DNA from: Salegentibacter lacus
Lineage (GTDB): Bacteria; Bacteroidota; Bacteroidia; Flavobacteriales; Flavobacteriaceae
Reading direction: 5' to 3'
DNA length: 64,000 nt
NCBI RefSeq assembly: GCF_020164555.1
Contig: NZ_JAIQZB010000001.1
Span: 1-64,000 of the forward strand
The position numbers and the translations under genes are program-made. How positions within the stretch are numbered: position 1 is the first letter of the stretch; the number at the start of each line of letters is the position of its first letter. Below, in pieces: positions 60,754 to 64,000 of the stretch. Under the pieces are notes generated by a model. That model was not told the DNA's origin, did no database searches, and saw nothing but the letters and a program-made list of their open reading frames with translations.

Positions 60754-62118
60754 ATGTCCGTTTTCAGAAAAATAAAAAACACCATCAACCTATTGAAGTC
60801 GGTTGATATCGATCAATTAGCGAAAATAAATGAGCAAATAGACCTTTCAGAAGCGATGAAAAGTTTAGGCCATCTAGACGAGCGTCAACTCAAGGGTTTG
60901 ATGAAAATGTTAAAAACCAAGCAGAAAAAAGGCCAGAGTGACCTTCCACCAATCACCGGAGATTTTTACAATTTAGACCTTAAACTTACCGAGGAACAGC
61001 GTAAGCTTCAAATGGATGTGCGCAATTTTATGGAAGATGAAGTTCGCCCTTTGGTAAACGACCATTGGAACCGAGCCAAATTTCCGCACGAAATTATTGA
61101 AAAATTCAAAAAACTAAATATTACCGGTGTTCCGTACGAAGGTTACGGTTGCCCAAATCTTCCGTTTTTAATGGAAGGCATCATCGCACAGGAAATTGCC
61201 CGGGTAGATGTTTCGATCTCCACTTTTTTCGGGGTGCATAGCGGACTCGCCATGGGATCTATTTATCTCTGTGGAAGTGAAGAACAAAAGCAGGAATGGC
61301 TTCCGAAGATGCAAAAACTTGATGCTATTGGGGCCTTTGGTTTGACTGAGCCCAATGTTGGATCAGGTGTGGCCGGCGGGCTTGAAACTACCTGTAAGTT
61401 TGATGGTGAAAACTGGATCTTAAACGGACAGAAAAAATGGATTGGGAACGCCACTTTTGCCGATGTGATTATTATTTGGGCACGGGATGAAGACAGCAAC
61501 CAGGTTAAAGGTTTTCTTGTAAGAAAAGGAAATCCGGGATATAAAGCAGAGAAAATGGAGGATAAAATGGCCTTGCGAATTGTGCAAAATGCCATTATAA
61601 CTTTAACCGATTGCGTAATACCTGAAAGTGACAGGTTACAAAAAGCAGATTCCTTTAAAGATACCGCAAAAGTACTTAGAATGACCCGCGCAGGAGTAGC
61701 CTGGCAGGCGGTTGGCTGTGCGCGTGGAGCTTACGAAAGTGCTCTTAAATATACCAGAAAAAGAGAACAATTCGGGAGGCCGATTGCTTCCTATCAATTA
61801 ATTCAAAATCATTTGGTAGAAATGGTTTCCAACCTTACCGCAATGCAAACTTTAGTTTTCAGGCTTTCTGAAATGCAGGATGCCGACTTACTCACAGATG
61901 AACACGCATCTTTGGCAAAAGTTTTCTGTAGCATGCGCACCAGGGATGTGGTGAGCCGTGCCCGTGAAGTTATGGGCGGAAACGGTATTCTACTTGAACA
62001 CGATGTCGCACGTTTTGTAGCCGATGCGGAGGCCATTTATAGTTACGAAGGAACAAAAGAAATTAATTCGCTCATTGTAGGCCGTGCCATTACCGGGTAC
62101 AGCGCCTTTGTGAGCTAA
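60754..62118 (+). CDS. Acyl-CoA dehydrogenase (glutaryl-CoA dehydrogenase-like)
   Basis: A 454-residue flavoprotein. After a ~70-residue helical extension comes the usual acyl-CoA dehydrogenase fold: AFGLTEPNVGSGVAGGLETT, GQKKWIGNATFADVIIIWAR, KREQFGRPIASYQLIQN, REVMGGNGILLEHDVAR and the catalytic Glu in YSYEGTKEINSLIVGR. The last motif and position of Glu suit glutaryl-CoA or short branched-chain enzymes. The N-terminal extension is longer than usual and is its one odd feature. Own promoter region after the metK terminator. Confidence 0.88.
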   Translation: MSVFRKIKNTINLLKSVDIDQLAKINEQIDLSEAMKSLGHLDERQLKGLMKMLKTKQKKGQSDLPPITGDFYNLDLKLTEEQRKLQMDVRNFMEDEVRPLVNDHWNRAKFPHEIIEKFKKLNITGVPYEGYGCPNLPFLMEGIIAQEIARVDVSISTFFGVHSGLAMGSIYLCGSEEQKQEWLPKMQKLDAIGAFGLTEPNVGSGVAGGLETTCKFDGENWILNGQKKWIGNATFADVIIIWARDEDSNQVKGFLVRKGNPGYKAEKMEDKMALRIVQNAIITLTDCVIPESDRLQKADSFKDTAKVLRMTRAGVAWQAVGCARGAYESALKYTRKREQFGRPIASYQLIQNHLVEMVSNLTAMQTLVFRLSEMQDADLLTDEHASLAKVFCSMRTRDVVSRAREVMGGNGILLEHDVARFVADAEAIYSYEGTKEINSLIVGRAITGYSAFVS

Positions 62119-62147
62119 ATATTAACCATTCAAAAAAATAAATAAGA

Positions 62148-63077
62148 ATGTCATTTTTAGTTGTTAGTCCGGGAAAAGACCCGAAAGCTTGGGTTGAAGC
62201 TTTAAAAAATCAACATCCAGGTATGGATATTTATGTGTATCCCGAAGATCACGATAAGGAAGAAGTAGAGTTTGCCTTAACCTGGAACCACCCTCGAGGA
62301 ATTTTTCAAAACTACCCAAATCTTAAAGTTATTGCATCTATGGGTGCAGGGGTAGACCATATTACCAGTGATGAAGAGCTTCCGGAAAATGTAAAGATCA
62401 CCAAAGTGGTAGATGAACGTTTGGAAGAAGATATGGGAACTTTTGTGCTAAGCCTTGTTTTGGCTCACCAAAGAAACCTTTTACATTATAGGGAAAGCCA
62501 AATTAACGAGAAATGGGAACCTGTTCCTTACACTAGAAATAACGATGTTAAGGTTGGAATTTTAGGGATAGGTAATCTTGGACAAAGTGTAGCCAATAGT
62601 TTACTAAAAAACGGTTTCCAGGTTATAGGATTTTCAAAGCATAAAAAAGAATTTGAAAACGTAGAAAGCTTTGCCGGAGAAGATGAATTAGATGATTTTC
62701 TAGAGCAGTCCAATATTTTGATAAATATGTTACCCTTAACTCCTGAAACTGAAAAAATTCTCAACAAAGAATTATTCGAAAAATTACCCGAAGGAGCTTA
62801 TGTAATAAATGTTGCCCGTGGTGAACATTTAGTGGAACAGGATCTACTTGCTAAAGTAGACGACGGCCATCTTTCTGGTGCTGCATTAGATGTATTTTGG
62901 GAAGAACCTATAAGAGACGAACACCCATTTTGGAAACATTCTAAAATTAGGGTTACACCTCACATTGCCAGTGTTACACACCCAAATTCTGTAGTTCCTC
63001 AAATAATAGAGAACTATGAGAGAATGAAAGACGACGAAGAACTAAAAAACGTAGTTAAACGAGATAGAGGATACTAA
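62148..63077 (+). CDS. D-2-hydroxyacid dehydrogenase, glyoxylate/hydroxypyruvate reductase A-like
   Basis: A 309-residue NAD(P)-dependent enzyme. SMGAGVDHITSDEELPEN (substrate loop), VGILGIGNLGQSVANSLLKNG (nucleotide motif), NVARGEHLVEQDLL (Arg), DVFWEEPIRDEHPFWKHSKIRVTPHIASVTHP (Glu and His). Overall closest to GhrA. It reduces glyoxylate or hydroxypyruvate, or a related 2-oxoacid. Follows the acyl-CoA dehydrogenase by 29 bases and precedes a UspA gene by 15, so all three may share one transcript. Confidence 0.87.
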   Translation: MSFLVVSPGKDPKAWVEALKNQHPGMDIYVYPEDHDKEEVEFALTWNHPRGIFQNYPNLKVIASMGAGVDHITSDEELPENVKITKVVDERLEEDMGTFVLSLVLAHQRNLLHYRESQINEKWEPVPYTRNNDVKVGILGIGNLGQSVANSLLKNGFQVIGFSKHKKEFENVESFAGEDELDDFLEQSNILINMLPLTPETEKILNKELFEKLPEGAYVINVARGEHLVEQDLLAKVDDGHLSGAALDVFWEEPIRDEHPFWKHSKIRVTPHIASVTHPNSVVPQIIENYERMKDDEELKNVVKRDRGY

Positions 63078-63092
63078 TCAAAACTTCAGCCT

Positions 63093-63545
63093 ATGAAAAC
63101 CTTTAAAAATATTCTTGTAGCAGTAGATTTTAATGATGCTGTTGGAGAACTAATCTCATACGCTGAAAGTATTGCAGAAAAATTCGGGGCAAAGATCTGG
63201 GTGGTCCACGTGGCCGCCCCAGATCCCGATTTTGTAGGATACGATACAGGCCCCCAATACATAAGGGACATGCGTGCCGATGAACTGAAAGACGAGCATA
63301 AAGAATTACAGCAAATTCGAGATATGTTTATTGACAAAAACATAGAATCTGATGCGCTTTTAATTCAGGGTTCTACCGTTGAAACGGTGCTTGAAGAAGC
63401 CAAAAAATTGAAAGCAGATATTTTAATTGTGGGCACCCATAAACACAGTTTTTTCTATAATCTTTTTGCTGAAAGTGTTTCGGTTGAATTGTTTAAAAAT
63501 TCTGAAATCCCGGTGCTTTCTATTCCTATTGAAGGAGAGAAATAA
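63093..63545 (+). CDS. Universal stress protein (UspA family)
   Basis: A 150-residue single-domain protein: FKNILVAVDFNDAVGELISYA at the start, IQGSTVETVLEEAKKLKADILIVGTHKH near the end, and SVSVELFKNSEIPVLSIP. The ATP-binding G-x2-G-x9-G-(S/T) motif is degenerate (VGTHKHSFFYNLFAESVS), so it may not bind ATP. Co-directional with the dehydrogenases upstream. Confidence 0.87.
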   Translation: MKTFKNILVAVDFNDAVGELISYAESIAEKFGAKIWVVHVAAPDPDFVGYDTGPQYIRDMRADELKDEHKELQQIRDMFIDKNIESDALLIQGSTVETVLEEAKKLKADILIVGTHKHSFFYNLFAESVSVELFKNSEIPVLSIPIEGEK

Positions 63546-63616
63546 CTTCACGCAGCTAGATTATACTTTTTTGCTGAATTAAATTCCATTAATTTTATTG
63601 ATCGAAATAAGTCACA

Positions 63617-64000
63617 ATGATCAGTAAAGAAGAGTTTACAAAACTACATTCAGAAATTTCATCTTACATTCACCGCACCCCGGTGTTAACTTCAGATTTA
63701 TTAAACCAAATAGCCGAAACTGAAATCTTCTTTAAATGTGAGAATTTTCAGAAAATGGGAGCTTTTAAAATGCGCGGTGCTACAGCTGCAATTTTAGCTT
63801 TAAGCGATAAAGAAAGAGCGAAGGGAGTGGTAACGCATTCTTCGGGAAATTTTGCCCAGGCCGTTTCACTATCGGCAAAAAGTTTAGGTATCCCTGCTTA
63901 TATTGTGATGCCATCTTCTGCACCACAAGTGAAAAAAAACGCGGTAAAAACCTACGGCGGCCAGATCACTGAATGTGTACCCAACCTTAAAGCACGTGAA
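63617..64000 (+). CDS. Threonine/serine dehydratase-like PLP enzyme (cut by right edge)
   Basis: The frame is open from ATG 63617 to the window end (128 residues). It reads IHRTPVLTSDLLNQ, then FFKCENFQKMGAFKMRGATAA, with the PLP lysine in GAFKMRGA, and VVTHSSGNFAQAVSLSAKSLG. This is fold-type II, nearest to serine racemase and catabolic threonine dehydratases. The C-terminal part, which would tell whether an ACT regulatory domain exists, is outside the window. Confidence 0.88.
   Translation, partial: MISKEEFTKLHSEISSYIHRTPVLTSDLLNQIAETEIFFKCENFQKMGAFKMRGATAAILALSDKERAKGVVTHSSGNFAQAVSLSAKSLGIPAYIVMPSSAPQVKKNAVKTYGGQITECVPNLKARE

Noticed and set aside
1-64000. CRISPR arrays and rRNA genes
   Set aside because: No regularly spaced repeats and no rRNA signatures were seen on either strand.

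Overview
The window looks like a chromosome segment from a marine-type member of the Flavobacteriaceae (Bacteroidota), in the range of Gramella/Christiangramia, Salegentibacter or Zunongwangia. This rests on the gene content: GldA, a UpxY-type NusG paralogue, a DUF6520-like peptide, a sulfite reductase with a HEPN-like tail, a MetH split into two genes, and a bifunctional DAHP synthase/chorismate mutase. It also rests on repeated promoter boxes of the Bacteroidota type (TTG, 17-23 nt, TAnnTTTG) and a tRNA gene without an encoded CCA. No database search was possible, so the genus is a guess.

Layout. 1-8.2 kb is an accessory stretch: an IS1595-type transposase end cutting into an M16 peptidase gene, an AraC regulator, an orphan UpxY, and small membrane, TPR and lipoprotein-like genes. 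8.2-21.3 kb holds a carotenoid-desaturase-like oxidoreductase, an NmrA-like SDR, RlmF, a TPR histidine kinase, a CHY zinc-finger protein, tRNA-Arg(TCG), a YqeY protein, the radical-SAM/DUF4130 DNA-repair pair, two duplicated acidic lipoproteins, a polyprenyl synthase and rlmN. 21.34-25.85 kb is a compact 4.5-kb integrated element, bounded by 17-bp direct repeats at the rlmN start. It carries a gpII/X-like replication protein, a small unknown gene, an outer-membrane barrel gene and a tyrosine integrase with repeated arm-type sites.

26-34.8 kb holds housekeeping genes and the aromatic amino-acid genes (queA, aroA, mazG-like, dtd, rsgA, DAHP synthase/CM, tyrA, an aminotransferase, pheA). The pheA operon is preceded by a Phe/Tyr-rich leader peptide and an attenuator. 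35-44.3 kb holds gldA, a DUF2807 lipoprotein, a PagL-like barrel, metF and a two-gene MetH. The second MetH gene carries an in-frame DUF559-like insertion, and the first is preceded by a clear SAM-I riboswitch. 44.5-47.3 kb is an AT-rich island with a lone Abi/DRT-like reverse transcriptase and two lipoproteins.

47.4-59 kb is one long minus-strand sulfur and methionine cluster: metY, metX, hom, a second sulfhydrylase, an Rrf2 regulator, DUF2061, cysH, sulfite reductase, cobA, sirC and a ferredoxin-NADP reductase-like gene. metK and catabolic genes follow on the plus strand to the right edge, where a threonine dehydratase-like gene is cut off.

The most notable theme is RNA-level control read directly from the sequence. 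There are two Met-codon-rich leader peptides with terminators in series before metY, a Cys-codon leader and terminator between cysH and the sulfite reductase gene, a Phe/Tyr leader before pheA, a SAM-I riboswitch before metH, a structured leader before metK, and a palindrome next to the DUF2061-cysH promoter that could be the Rrf2 operator. The other two stand-out items are the DUF559 insertion in MetH and the small gpII-like integrative element.
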